A DNA stretch of 27,490 nucleotides from an uncultured Eubacteriales bacterium (GCA_900546415.1 URCY01000020.1:1-27490); one strand, 5' to 3'. Counted from the first letter of the stretch, positions 1 to 9,506 are shown. Numbers and translations are program-made. The notes: generated by a model from the sequence alone, not told the origin.

Positions 1-79
1 ATTTTCAAACCGACAAGTTGGGGCAAAAGACCCGCTGAGCGCCGCAGACGATTTAATCAGAGGTTCCAAAGATCGTATT

Positions 80-766
80 TCACTGCGAAGCCTCTCGTCC
101 GCGCGGGCGGCCGCCGCCGGTGATGCCGAAGCGCCTGCGCACGGCCTCCAGCTCCTCGAGCTGGCGCTCGGTGAGCAGCCGCGGCGTGCCGAGGGCGAGC
201 ATATGCTCGTACATCGTGACCGTGTGCTCCAGACTCTCCGTGCGGAACAGCGCCTGCATCACGTCCGCGCCCCATGTGACCGCGCCGTGGTGCTCCAGAA
301 ACGCGCCGTGATACTCCCGGCAGAACTGCGCGGCGGCCTCGGCCAGCTCCGGCGAGCCGGTGACGGCATAGGGCGCGCAGGGGATCACGCCGAGCTGCAC
401 CGCCGTCTCGAGCGAAATGGCCAGATCAAAGGGCTTGCCCAGCGAGGCATAGGCCGTCGCGGCCGGGGCATGGGAATGGACGACGCCGCCCAGCGCCGGA
501 TTTTCGCGGTAGATCGCAAGATGCATAGCGATCTCGCTCGAGACGCGCCACGTGCCCTCGACGACCGCGCCCTCCGGCGTCAGGCGCACAAGCATTTCCG
601 GCGTCATGAAGCCCTTGGAGACGCCGGTCGGCGTCGCCCAGATCGTGCCGTCGGCCATGCGGGCGGAGATGTTGCCGTCGTTGGCGGCGACATAGCCGCG
701 CTGATAGAGGCGGCGTCCGGCCTCGAGGATCGCCTCCTGCGCCTCGTTGGAATTCTGATAGCTCAT
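80..766 (-). CDS. Class II aldolase/adducin-family protein, likely acting on (methylthio)ribulose- or deoxyribulose-1-phosphate
   Basis: 228 aa, the usual size for FucA/MtnB-type enzymes. Seen: GNISAR (31-36), TPTGVSKG (45-52), a catalytic-type Glu78 in SSEIAMH, and the zinc ligands His97 and His99 (VVHSHA) plus His160 (EHHGAV). The ATG is fixed by a 4-bp ATGA overlap with the stop of the upstream mtnA, so the two are translationally coupled. Family members either cleave (fuculose-phosphate aldolase, the Ald2 enzyme of the DHAP shunt) or dehydrate (MtnB) a 1-phospho-ketose. With mtnA directly before it, the substrate is probably the MtnA product. No other genes of the full methionine salvage pathway are in the window, which favours the aldolase role, but the sequence alone does not decide. 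The last codons (ASQ-stop) match the border of the hairpin-array repeat found elsewhere in the window. Confidence 0.85.
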   Translation of the reverse strand: MSYQNSNEAQEAILEAGRRLYQRGYVAANDGNISARMADGTIWATPTGVSKGFMTPEMLVRLTPEGAVVEGTWRVSSEIAMHLAIYRENPALGGVVHSHAPAATAYASLGKPFDLAISLETAVQLGVIPCAPYAVTGSPELAEAAAQFCREYHGAFLEHHGAVTWGADVMQALFRTESLEHTVTMYEHMLALGTPRLLTERQLEELEAVRRRFGITGGGRPRGREASQ

Positions 767-1836
767 GTGCCCATCGCCTCCGGGAAGAGTCTGCGGAAGC
801 CCTCGTCGAACGGCGGGCGCACGATGCCGCGCTCGGTGACGATGCCGCTGAGCAGGCTGTGGTCGGTCACGTCGAAGCTCGGGTTGTAGCACCTGACCTC
901 CGGCAGCGCCATGGGCTGCTCATAAAACAGCTCCTTGATCTCGTCCGGGCGGCGCTCCTCGATGGGAATGTGGTCGCCGTCGGGGCAGGAGAAGTCGATC
1001 GTGGTCGACGGGCCGAGGGAATAGACCGGGATGCCGTAGTGATGCGCCAGCACGGCCAGACCGGACGAGCCGATCTTGTTTGCGACGTCGCCGTTGCGGG
1101 CGATGCGGTCGCAGCCGAAGAACACGGCCTGCACCCTGCCCTGCCGCATGACGAGGTTGGCCATGTTGTCGCAGATGAGCGTGCAGTCCACGCCCGCGCG
1201 CGTCAGCTCATAGCTCGTCAGCCGCGCGCCCTGCAAAAGCGGGCGCGTCTCGTCGACCCAGACGTGCAGCCTGACGCCGCGCTCCTGCGCCAGATAGAAC
1301 GGCCCCTGCGCCGTGCCGTAGCGCGAGGTGGCCAGCGGCCCTGCGTTGCAGTGCGTCAGGACGTTGTCCCCGTCGTGCAGCAGCGACAGGCCGTATTCCG
1401 AAATCGCGCGGCACATGTCTATGTCCTCCTGATGAATCGCGGCCGCCTCGCGGTCGAGCGCGGCCAGCAGCGCCGCGCGCGGCGCGTCCCGGTGCGCCAG
1501 CACGACGCCGTCCATGCGCCGAAGCATGTGCGAGAGGTTCACCGCCGTCGGGCGGGAGCTGTTGAGATAGTCCGAAAGACGGCGATATTCGCGGTAAAAG
1601 CCGTCGAAATCGGGCGCGTCGATCCCGGCGGCCAGCACGGCCATGGAATAGGCCGCGAAAATGCCGATGGCGGGCGCGCCGCGGATGCGCAGTGCGTGGA
1701 TCGCCTCCCAAAGCTCGCCCGGCTCGGAAAGCGTGAGGTACTCCGTGCGGTTCGGCAGGAGCGTCTGATCCAGAATGACGACCGTCCTGCCCTCGCGGCG
1801 GACGTTCACGGCGTGGGTCACGGCTTGAATGCTCAT
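763..1836 (-). CDS. mtnA: S-methyl-5-thioribose-1-phosphate isomerase (or 5-deoxyribose-1-phosphate isomerase)
   Basis: 357 aa, normal length for MtnA of the eIF2B-like sugar-phosphate isomerase fold. Seen: RGAPAIG (52-58), THCNAGPLAT (161-170) with the catalytic-type Cys163, DETRP (195-199), and GCDRIARNGDVANKIG (241-256) with catalytic-type Asp243. The family converts the 1-phosphate aldose from methylthioadenosine, or from 5'-deoxyadenosine in DrdI-like members, into the ketose. It overlaps dapF upstream and the class II aldolase downstream by ATGA at both ends, so all three are probably one transcript. Two changes from the common motifs (CNAGPLAT for CNTGALAT, GCDRI for GADRI) leave open whether the preferred substrate is methylthio- or deoxy-ribose phosphate. 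Confidence 0.9.
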   Translation of the reverse strand: MSIQAVTHAVNVRREGRTVVILDQTLLPNRTEYLTLSEPGELWEAIHALRIRGAPAIGIFAAYSMAVLAAGIDAPDFDGFYREYRRLSDYLNSSRPTAVNLSHMLRRMDGVVLAHRDAPRAALLAALDREAAAIHQEDIDMCRAISEYGLSLLHDGDNVLTHCNAGPLATSRYGTAQGPFYLAQERGVRLHVWVDETRPLLQGARLTSYELTRAGVDCTLICDNMANLVMRQGRVQAVFFGCDRIARNGDVANKIGSSGLAVLAHHYGIPVYSLGPSTTIDFSCPDGDHIPIEERRPDEIKELFYEQPMALPEVRCYNPSFDVTDHSLLSGIVTERGIVRPPFDEGFRRLFPEAMGT

Positions 1837-2681
1837 CGAAGCTCGTCCTCCTTATATAAATAGAGTGAATCGTCGAATTCGCCGACGAAGCTGCGCTGCG
1901 CCGGGCCGGTCAGGTCGAGGTCGACGCCGTCGGTGTCGGCAAGGAGCGTGCCGCCGTCGGTCAGGACGCGGACGCCGCGTCCACTGACGAGGCCGCGTTT
2001 GGTCAGCGCGAAAACGGTCGAGCCGACGCCCGTGCCGCAGGCCAGCGTGAAATCCTCCACGCCGCGCTCAAAGGTCACAAGACGCACGGTGTCCGGCGCG
2101 GTCACGGCGCAGAGGTTGACGTTCGCGCCCTTGGGGAAGGCCGCGTCATGCCGCAGCGCCCGGGCGAACGCCCGCAGTGCGTCCCGGTCGCCGTCGAGGC
2201 GCGCCGCCTCCAGCGGCACGACGGCGTGGGGAATGCCGTTCTCGCCGAGCACGACGTAATCCACGCCGTTCGGCGCGGGCGACGCCGCCGGAAGCGCCAG
2301 CCCCTGCCGAAATTCGCTCGGGCGGTTCAGGCGCAGGCGGTAGCGGTCGGCCGCGAGGCGGCGGCCGACGACCAGGCCGGCGTCCGTCTCGAGCCGCGGC
2401 GCGTCGCCGGAGATGCCCCGGTCGAAGCAGTGGCGGCAGAGGCAGCGCGCCCCGTTGCCGCACATCTCGGCAAGCGAGCCGTCGGCGTTGAAAAAGCGCA
2501 GGGAGCAGTCTCCCCCGGCGCGCGGCGGCTCGACGATCATCAGGCCGTCCGCGCCGACGCCGAAGTGCCGGTCGCAGAGCCTGCGCGCCAGCTCGGGAAG
2601 CTGCGCGGGCTTGAGCGCGCCGTCAAAATTTTCCAGCAGGACGAAGTCGTTCCCTGCCCCGCAGTATTTGTAGAATTTCAT
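1833..2681 (-). CDS. dapF: Diaminopimelate epimerase
   Basis: 282 aa, typical size. Converts LL- to meso-diaminopimelate in the lysine and peptidoglycan pathway in the cytoplasm. The two catalytic cysteines of this cofactor-free epimerase are visible: Cys74 in MCGNGARC and Cys215 in ACGTGVGST. The N-terminus reads KFYKYCGAGNDF, the usual family start. It begins 6 nt after the thrC stop and ends in an ATGA overlap with mtnA, so it is the second gene of the leftward thrC operon. Its presence beside thrC, hom, lysC and asd makes this an aspartate-family cluster. Confidence 0.95.
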   Translation of the reverse strand: MKFYKYCGAGNDFVLLENFDGALKPAQLPELARRLCDRHFGVGADGLMIVEPPRAGGDCSLRFFNADGSLAEMCGNGARCLCRHCFDRGISGDAPRLETDAGLVVGRRLAADRYRLRLNRPSEFRQGLALPAASPAPNGVDYVVLGENGIPHAVVPLEAARLDGDRDALRAFARALRHDAAFPKGANVNLCAVTAPDTVRLVTFERGVEDFTLACGTGVGSTVFALTKRGLVSGRGVRVLTDGGTLLADTDGVDLDLTGPAQRSFVGEFDDSLYLYKEDELR

Positions 2682-2687
2682 CGAATT

Positions 2688-4130
2688 TTATCCCTTCAGA
2701 TGCGCGTTCACGAAGGCCGGCATCTCCTCGCGGTCGATCACGGCGTGATGGCGCACGGGCTTCGTGCGCAGCTCGGCCAGCGCCTTCGGCACGGGCACGC
2801 CGGTCAGCGCGTGCAGGCGCTCCATGACGTCAAACTCGTCGCCCGAGGCGTCGCCGCCGACGGCCGAGAGCACCGCTGCCGGGAATTTATAGGCCGAGGC
2901 CGTCGAGAGCACCACGACGGGCGCGTCGCTTTGGTATTGCTCGGCGACGTGCCACGCGACGGCGGTGTGCGTGTCCATGAGGTAGCCCTCCTCGCGCCAG
3001 ACCCTGCCGATGGTCTGCTTTGTCTCCTCGTCGGAGCAGCAGCCGCAGGCAAACTCGGCGCGGAGCTTCCCGAGCAGCGCGGGCGAGACGGTGTAGCAGC
3101 CGTCGTCGCGGAGCGCGCGCATATAGCCCGCGACCTCCCCGCAGTCGCCGCAGAGCAGATAGAGCAGGCGCTCGAGGTTGCTCGAGACAAGGATGTCCAT
3201 CGACGGCGAGAGCGTCTTATAGAACGGGCGGCGGCGGTCATAGACGCCCGTGCGCAGGAAGTCCGTCAGCACGTCGTTGCGGTTGCTGGCGCAGACGAGC
3301 CGCCCGACGGGCAGACCCATGCGCTTGGCGAAATATCCGGCCAAAATGTCGCCGAAGTTGCCCGTTGGCACAACGAAGTCGACCGGCTCGCCGCACGCGA
3401 CCCTGCCCGTCCGGAGCAGGTCGGCGTAGGCCTTGAAATAATAGACCACCTGCGGCGCCAGCCGCCCGATGTTGATCGAGTTGGCCGACGAGAGGCGCAC
3501 GCCGCTGTTTTCCGGCGCACCGGCGGCAAAGATCCGCTTCACGCCGGTCTGCGTGTCGTCAAAATTCCCGCGCACGGCGCAGACGCAGACGTTTGCGCCC
3601 TCCTGCGTGACCATCTGCGCCTTCTGCACGGCCGAGACGCCGGCGTCCGGATAGAACACGAGGATGCGCGTGCCCGGAACATCCCGGAAGCCCGCGAGCG
3701 CGGCCTTGCCGGTGTCGCCGGAGGTCGCCGTGAGGATCACGATCTCGTCGCGCACGCCCTCCTGACGGCGCGCGGCCGTGATGAGCTGCGGCAGCATCGA
3801 CAGCGCGACGTCCTTGAAGGCCGACGTCGGCCCGCGGAACAGCTCGAGCACATAGCGCCCGCCGACCGGCACGAGCGGCGTCAGCTCGTCCGTCTCGAAC
3901 TTGCCGCGGTACGCCCGCTGCACCAGCCCGTGCATATCCTCAAACTCCGGCAGCAGCGCGCTCAAGATCCCCTCGGCCATGCCGAAGGTGTCGCGCGTGA
4001 GCATCTCCTGCCACGGAAACGGCTCGAAGCGGTCGGGGACGTAAAGCCCGCCGTCCGGCGCAAGCCCGCGCAGCACGGCCTGCGTCGCCGTCGCGGTCAG
4101 CGCCGCGTTTCTGGTACTTTGATAAATCAT
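2688..4130 (-). CDS. thrC: Threonine synthase
   Basis: 480 aa. Pyridoxal-phosphate enzyme making threonine from O-phosphohomoserine. Seen: YQSTRN near the N-terminus, DGGLYVP (26-32), the PLP-lysine motif SAFKD (Lys106), and TATSGDTGKAAL, the phosphate-binding loop. An upstream ATG at 4199 is in frame, but I chose the ATG at 4130 because it has an AGGTGG ribosome binding site 7 nt before it, begins with the conserved MIYQSTRN, and the longer version would run across the promoter. First gene of the leftward operon thrC-dapF-mtnA-aldolase, divergent from hom, which supplies homoserine. Confidence 0.95.
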   Translation of the reverse strand: MIYQSTRNAALTATATQAVLRGLAPDGGLYVPDRFEPFPWQEMLTRDTFGMAEGILSALLPEFEDMHGLVQRAYRGKFETDELTPLVPVGGRYVLELFRGPTSAFKDVALSMLPQLITAARRQEGVRDEIVILTATSGDTGKAALAGFRDVPGTRILVFYPDAGVSAVQKAQMVTQEGANVCVCAVRGNFDDTQTGVKRIFAAGAPENSGVRLSSANSINIGRLAPQVVYYFKAYADLLRTGRVACGEPVDFVVPTGNFGDILAGYFAKRMGLPVGRLVCASNRNDVLTDFLRTGVYDRRRPFYKTLSPSMDILVSSNLERLLYLLCGDCGEVAGYMRALRDDGCYTVSPALLGKLRAEFACGCCSDEETKQTIGRVWREEGYLMDTHTAVAWHVAEQYQSDAPVVVLSTASAYKFPAAVLSAVGGDASGDEFDVMERLHALTGVPVPKALAELRTKPVRHHAVIDREEMPAFVNAHLKG

Positions 4131-4151
4131 AAAAAAACCACCTATCCCGTC

Positions 4152-4180
4152 TTGCAATTTGTCTGCTCCTATGATATACT
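4152..4180 (+). promoter_or_regulatory. Sigma-A promoter of the hom-lysC-asd operon
   Basis: TTGCAA at 4152-4157, a 17-bp spacer and TATACT at 4175-4180, followed by an AAAGGGG ribosome binding site at 4234-4240 before the hom ATG. The -10 box overlaps that of the opposite thrC promoter by 2 bp. Confidence 0.75.
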
Positions 4181-4199
4181 GTTTTTCAGAAAAATGCAA
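4171..4199 (-). promoter_or_regulatory. Sigma-A promoter of the thrC operon
   Basis: On the minus strand, TTGCAT (4199-4194), a 17-bp spacer and TATCAT (4176-4171). It shares 4175-4176 with the -10 box of the hom promoter, and each -35 lies just inside the other transcript, so the two promoters cannot easily be occupied together. Confidence 0.72.
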
Positions 4200-4246
4200 G
4201 TGTTTTTCTCACGGAGACAAATGCTTTTGAAAGAAAGGGGAAAATC

Positions 4247-5401
4247 ATGGCAAAAAAGAAGCTGCGCATTGCGCTGCTCGGCCTCGGAACGGTCGGGCGC
4301 GGCGTCTATGATTATATCACCGAACGCGACGACATGGAGCTTGCCTATGTGCTCTCTCTGGTGCTGTTCGACGGCATCACCTGCCCGGTCGCGAAAAATA
4401 TGGAGCAGATCCTTGCCGACGAGACGGTCGACACGGTCGTCGAGGTCATCGGCGGCCTGCATCCGGCCTATGAATGGGTCAAGGCGAGCCTCGAGGCCGG
4501 CAAGAACGTCATCACGGCCAACAAGCTGCTCATCGCGGCGCACTACCGCGAGCTGGTCGAGCTGGCCGAGGAAAAGCACGTCGCCCTGCGCTGCACGGCG
4601 GCGGCCGGCGGCGGCATCCCGTGGCTGACGACGCTGGCGCGGACGATCGAGCAGGAGCCGGTCATCCATATCAGCGGCATCATGAACGGCACGACGAATT
4701 TCATCCTCGACCGGATGCACACGACCGACGTCGGCTACGCCGAGGCGCTGCACGAGGCGCAGGAGCTGGGCTACGCCGAGCGCGACCCGTCGAACGACGT
4801 CAGCGGCGCGGACATCCGGCGCAAGCTCGTGATCTCGTCGAACATCGCATACGGCCGCGTGATCGACGAAAACGACGTCGACGTCTGCGGCATTGAGCAG
4901 ATCACCGACGGCGACATTGCGGCCTTCCGCCGCATGGGGCGCGTCTGCAAGCTCTTCGCCGCCTCGCGCAAGCTCGAGCGCAGCGTCGTGGCCTACATCG
5001 AGCCGACGCTCATGACCCCGGCCATGCCCGAGTCGGCCATCCCGACGAACAACAACCTCATCTCCCTGACCGGCGAGCGCATCGGCAAGCAGAGCTTCTA
5101 CGGGCAGGGCGCGGGGCGCTATCCCACGGCATATAATGTCTTGCAGGACTGCGTGGACGTTTCGCGCGGCTGGACGGGGTTCTACACCGACCGGCTCGAG
5201 CCGACTGCGGTGGATAACCGCAGCGTGGTGCGGCAGTATTACGTCCGCACGAACGGCGTCGACGCGTGGCTCAAGGCGCACATCGAAAAAGTGCTTGACC
5301 GCGCCGTTATCACAACGCCCGTCTCCGTCACGGAGATGCACGCGTGGGCCAAAGCCCGGCGCGCGGTCGACCCGGAGTGCTTCTTCGCCTCCCTGCGATA
5401 A
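4247..5401 (+). CDS. hom: Homoserine dehydrogenase
   Basis: 384 aa. Reduces aspartate semialdehyde to homoserine with NAD(P)H. Seen: Rossmann motif LLGLGTVGRGVYD (10-22), TANK with Lys93, GGGIP (121-125), IMNGTTNFIL (145-154), Glu178 in ELGYAERDPSNDVSG and catalytic-type Lys193. It is shorter than the common Gram-positive form of about 430 aa. The catalytic part is complete, but the last 60 or so residues, starting at QYYVR, do not read as a normal ACT domain. Feedback control by threonine at this enzyme may therefore be weak or different. The start is set by an AAAGGGG site 6 nt upstream. First gene of the rightward aspartate operon. Confidence 0.93.
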   Translation: MAKKKLRIALLGLGTVGRGVYDYITERDDMELAYVLSLVLFDGITCPVAKNMEQILADETVDTVVEVIGGLHPAYEWVKASLEAGKNVITANKLLIAAHYRELVELAEEKHVALRCTAAAGGGIPWLTTLARTIEQEPVIHISGIMNGTTNFILDRMHTTDVGYAEALHEAQELGYAERDPSNDVSGADIRRKLVISSNIAYGRVIDENDVDVCGIEQITDGDIAAFRRMGRVCKLFAASRKLERSVVAYIEPTLMTPAMPESAIPTNNNLISLTGERIGKQSFYGQGAGRYPTAYNVLQDCVDVSRGWTGFYTDRLEPTAVDNRSVVRQYYVRTNGVDAWLKAHIEKVLDRAVITTPVSVTEMHAWAKARRAVDPECFFASLR

Positions 5402-5422
5402 TCAAATAAGGAGTTCTTCCCA

Positions 5423-6733
5423 ATGAAAGTTCTGAAATTCGGCGGCACGTCCATGGCGGACGCCGCGCAATACCGCAAGATCGCCGACATCGTGCACGCC
5501 GACCCGGCGCGCCGCGTCGTGGTCGTCTCGGCCGCAGGCAAGCGCACGCATGACGACAACAAGATCACCGATCTGCTCTACCTCTGCCACGCGCATCTGC
5601 AATACGGCGTGTCCTACGCCGACATTTTCGGCAAGATCCGCGAGCGCTACTGCACCATTCGCGACGAGCTGGGGCTCAAGACCGACCTTGAATCCGAGTT
5701 CGACGCGCTGCACCAGAAAATGGAGAGCGGCATCTCCTGCGAGGAGCTGGTCTCGCGCGGCGAATACTTTTCCGCGCGGCTGATGGCCGATTTCCTCGGC
5801 TATACCTTCATCGACGCGACGCGCTGGCTCTATTTCCGCTACGACGGCACGGTCGATCAGGAAAAATCCTACGCCGCCCTGCGCGACATTCTCGGCGACG
5901 GCTGCGCCGTCATTCCCGGCTTTTACGGCGTGATGCCCGACGGCAAGATCCGCACCCTGACGCGCGGCGGCTCGGACATCACCGGCGCGCTGGCCGCCGC
6001 CGCGCTCAACGCCGAGGTCTACGAAAACTGGACGGACGTCTCCGGCATTCTGATGGCCGACCCGCGCATCGTCGACCACCCCAAGACCATCGAGCGCGCA
6101 ACCTACAGCGAGCTGCGCCAGCTGTCCTACAGCGGCGCGCAGGTGCTGCACGAAATGACCGTCTTCCCCGTGCGCGAGAAAAACATCCCGCTCAACATCC
6201 GCAACACGAACGACCCGGCCAACCCCGGCACGCTGATCTCCGACGAATTCAACGAGCCGCGCAACGCGCCGCGCTTCATCACGGGCATTGCAGGCAAGAA
6301 GGATTTCTCCATCGTCACGATCTCGAAAAAGGGCATGAGCGGCGCGGTGGGCACGCTGCGGCAGATCATGCAGGTCTTTGAGGAAAACAACGTCCCCGTC
6401 TGCTACACGCCGACCGGCATCGACTGCATCAGCCTCGTCGTCCCCGGCGAGAAGCTCCGCCCCCGGCAGTATTCGCTCACCGACGCCCTGCGGCGCACGG
6501 TACGGCCGGATCATCTGGTCATCATTGAAAACATCGCCATCGTCGCCGCCGTCGGCCGCAAAATGGCGCGCCGCGCCGGTACCTCCGGCAAGATCTTCGC
6601 GGCGCTCGGCGAGCAGGGCATCAACATCCGTATGATCTCGCAGGGGCCGGATGAGCTGAACATCCTCGTCGGCGTGGACGACGAGGACTACGCCCAGACC
6701 ATCCGCATCCTGTATGACGCTTTTGTAAAGTGA
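5423..6733 (+). CDS. lysC: Aspartokinase
   Basis: 436 aa. Phosphorylates aspartate, the first committed step towards lysine, threonine and methionine. The N-terminal kinase domain starts with KFGGTSM (4-10), and RGGSDITGALAAA carries the substrate-binding region. The C-terminal part (about 290-436) reads as paired ACT domains, including INIRMISQGPDELNILVGV, as expected for amino-acid feedback. Preceded by an AAGGAG site after a 21-nt gap from hom; asd follows after 10 nt. It is the main visible allosteric control point of the cluster, since no lysine riboswitch or T-box is seen in the short leader. Confidence 0.95.
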   Translation: MKVLKFGGTSMADAAQYRKIADIVHADPARRVVVVSAAGKRTHDDNKITDLLYLCHAHLQYGVSYADIFGKIRERYCTIRDELGLKTDLESEFDALHQKMESGISCEELVSRGEYFSARLMADFLGYTFIDATRWLYFRYDGTVDQEKSYAALRDILGDGCAVIPGFYGVMPDGKIRTLTRGGSDITGALAAAALNAEVYENWTDVSGILMADPRIVDHPKTIERATYSELRQLSYSGAQVLHEMTVFPVREKNIPLNIRNTNDPANPGTLISDEFNEPRNAPRFITGIAGKKDFSIVTISKKGMSGAVGTLRQIMQVFEENNVPVCYTPTGIDCISLVVPGEKLRPRQYSLTDALRRTVRPDHLVIIENIAIVAAVGRKMARRAGTSGKIFAALGEQGINIRMISQGPDELNILVGVDDEDYAQTIRILYDAFVK

Positions 6734-6743
6734 GGTAATCCAA

Positions 6744-7748
<1,005 letters not shown>

Positions 7749-7749
7749 G

Positions 7750-8892
7750 ATGCCCGACGTATCCGTCGCCGCCTGCGCTGCCTATACCCCGGAGGTCTGT
7801 GAGCGCGCGCTGACCGAGGTTCTGGCGCCGCTGGGCGGTCTGGAGTGGGTGCGTCCCGGGATGCGCGTGGTCATCAAGGCGAACCTCGTCGCAGCCATGA
7901 AGCCCGATGCCGCCGCCACGACCCACCCCACGCTTCTCGCGGCGCTGACGCGTCTGCTCAAGCGCCGCGGCGCGGCCGTTGTGATCGGCGACAGCCCCGG
8001 CAATCGCTTTACGCCCGCCGTTCTGGAGCACGTCTACCGCGTCACCGGTCTGGCCGAGGCTGAGGCCGCCGGAGCGGAGCTGAACCGCAATTTTGACCAA
8101 AAAGAGGCCTCCTTTCCGGAGGCCTTTGTGGCGCGGCGCTTTGCCTACACCGCCTATCTTGACGACGCCGACGCGATCATCAGCTTCTGCAAGCTGAAAA
8201 GCCACGGCATGATGTCGCTCTCCGCCGCGACGAAGAACCTGTTCGGCGTCGTGCCCGGCACGACGAAGCCGGAGTATCACTTCCGCTATCCCGACCCGTT
8301 GGATTTTGCCGGGATGATCGTCGATCTGAACCGTTATTTCAAGCCCCGGCTCTATCTGGTCGACGCCGTCACCGCCATGGAGGGCAACGGCCCGACCGCC
8401 GGGACGCCGCGCCACGTCGGCGCGCTGCTGGCCGGGACGGACTGCCACCGGCTCGACCGCGTCTGTGCCCGTCTGATCGGCCTTGACCCCATGGCCGTGC
8501 CGACGCTTCAGGCCGCGCGGAAATTCGGCCTGCTGGACGACACGCCCGACGAGATCGTGGGCGACCTCGCCGCGCTCTGTGTGCCCGATTTCAAGCGCAT
8601 CGAGCGCGGACGCGGACTGCAATTTGAGACGCTTCTGCCCGGCCGGCTCGGCCGGATGTTCAGCGGCGTCGCACGCCGCGCCCTGCGCAGTGAGCCGCGC
8701 CTCGCGCCGAAGGCCTGCATTGGCTGCGGCAAATGCCGCGACATCTGCCCGGCGCACGCGATCCGGATCGTGAATCAGCGCGCCGTGATCGACAAAAAAG
8801 TCTGCATCCGCTGCTTCTGCTGCCAGGAATTCTGCCCCAAAGGCGCGATGCGCGTGCATCGTCCGCTCCCGGCGCGGCTTTTGAACCGCTGA
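7750..8892 (+). CDS. DUF362 protein with C-terminal double [4Fe-4S] ferredoxin domain
   Basis: 380 aa. The first 300 or so residues fit the DUF362 family (VVIKANLV near 38-45; SFCKLKSHGMMSLSAATKN; GVVPGTTKPEYHF; DAVTAMEGNGPTAGTPR). The C-terminus has two CxxCxxCxxxCP iron-sulfur motifs (CIGCGKCRDICP and CIRCFCCQEFCP). No signal peptide or membrane segment is visible, so it is probably a cytoplasmic redox protein. The exact role of the family is not known to me. It starts 1 nt after the asd stop, making it the last gene of the aspartate operon; the link to amino-acid synthesis may be functional or only shared transcription. Confidence 0.85.
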   Translation: MPDVSVAACAAYTPEVCERALTEVLAPLGGLEWVRPGMRVVIKANLVAAMKPDAAATTHPTLLAALTRLLKRRGAAVVIGDSPGNRFTPAVLEHVYRVTGLAEAEAAGAELNRNFDQKEASFPEAFVARRFAYTAYLDDADAIISFCKLKSHGMMSLSAATKNLFGVVPGTTKPEYHFRYPDPLDFAGMIVDLNRYFKPRLYLVDAVTAMEGNGPTAGTPRHVGALLAGTDCHRLDRVCARLIGLDPMAVPTLQAARKFGLLDDTPDEIVGDLAALCVPDFKRIERGRGLQFETLLPGRLGRMFSGVARRALRSEPRLAPKACIGCGKCRDICPAHAIRIVNQRAVIDKKVCIRCFCCQEFCPKGAMRVHRPLPARLLNR

Positions 8893-8963
8893 GCGCTTGG
8901 GAGCCTCTGATTTGTTCACAATTTCGGTCTATACGGAAGAAAAAAACGAAAGGGGATTTCGAA

Positions 8964-9479
8964 ATGGATTTTTTTGACGTCGTAAAGCGGCGCGGGAGCT
9001 ACTGCGGGCCGTTTGCGCAGGAGGCCGTTCCTCAGGAGGCGCTGCGCAAGATTCTGGAGGCCGGGGTGCGCGCGCCCTCGGGCTACAACCTGCAAACTAC
9101 GTCGTTTTACGTTGTGACGGATGCCGCGCTGCGGCAGAAGCTTGCCGCGATCTTCCCGACGAAGGCCGTGCAGACCGCGCCGGTGCTGCTGGTGGCATCG
9201 TCGAAATGCATCCGCGCCGGGGATCACGCGCTGCAATTCGAGCTTGAGGACTACGCCGCCGCCGTGGAAAACGTCATGCTCGCGATCACCGCCTCGGGCT
9301 ATGCCGGTGTCTGGATGGACGGCATGATGAAATTCGACGGCAACGCCGAGCGCGTCCGCGCGCTGCTGCACATCTCGGCCGATGAGACGCCCCGCACGCT
9401 CATCCCCCTCGGCCGTCCGCTCGAGCCGGTCACGCAGAAGCCCAAGCAGCCGCTCGAAGCCCGCGTGAAATTTCTCTGA
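8964..9479 (+). CDS. Small nitroreductase-family flavoprotein
   Basis: 171 aa, short for the family but covering the fold. Expected to bind FMN and reduce substrates with NAD(P)H; the substrate cannot be predicted. Seen: VKRRGSYCGPF (6-16), a variant of the RRSxRxF FMN-phosphate motif, LEAGVRAPSGYNLQ with the APSxxN flavin contact, AVENVMLAITASGYAGVWM, and a C-terminal proline-rich strand ending KPLEARVKF-like. The ATG at 8964 is chosen because AAAGGGG lies 8 nt upstream and the family N-terminus begins there; an in-frame start at 8733 would run inside the DUF362 gene. It follows that gene by 71 nt and ends at a strong bidirectional terminator. Confidence 0.85.
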   Translation: MDFFDVVKRRGSYCGPFAQEAVPQEALRKILEAGVRAPSGYNLQTTSFYVVTDAALRQKLAAIFPTKAVQTAPVLLVASSKCIRAGDHALQFELEDYAAAVENVMLAITASGYAGVWMDGMMKFDGNAERVRALLHISADETPRTLIPLGRPLEPVTQKPKQPLEARVKFL

Positions 9480-9506
9480 ACGCAACAATACTTTTTAATT
9501 GCATAA

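Noticed and set aside
1..79. Possible partial gene at the left window edge
   Set aside because: Neither strand gives a convincing frame in 79 bp. Only the border next to the aldolase stop resembles the hairpin-array repeat; nothing else can be supported.
4181..4246. Lysine riboswitch or T-box before hom
   Set aside because: The leader is about 60 nt, too short for either, and no conserved core was seen.
2148..4628. 826-codon open frame on the plus strand opposite dapF and thrC
   Set aside because: It is the antisense shadow of well-recognised genes in GC-rich DNA, with Arg/Ala/His-rich low-complexity translation and no domain. Its tail also runs across the thrC/hom promoters.
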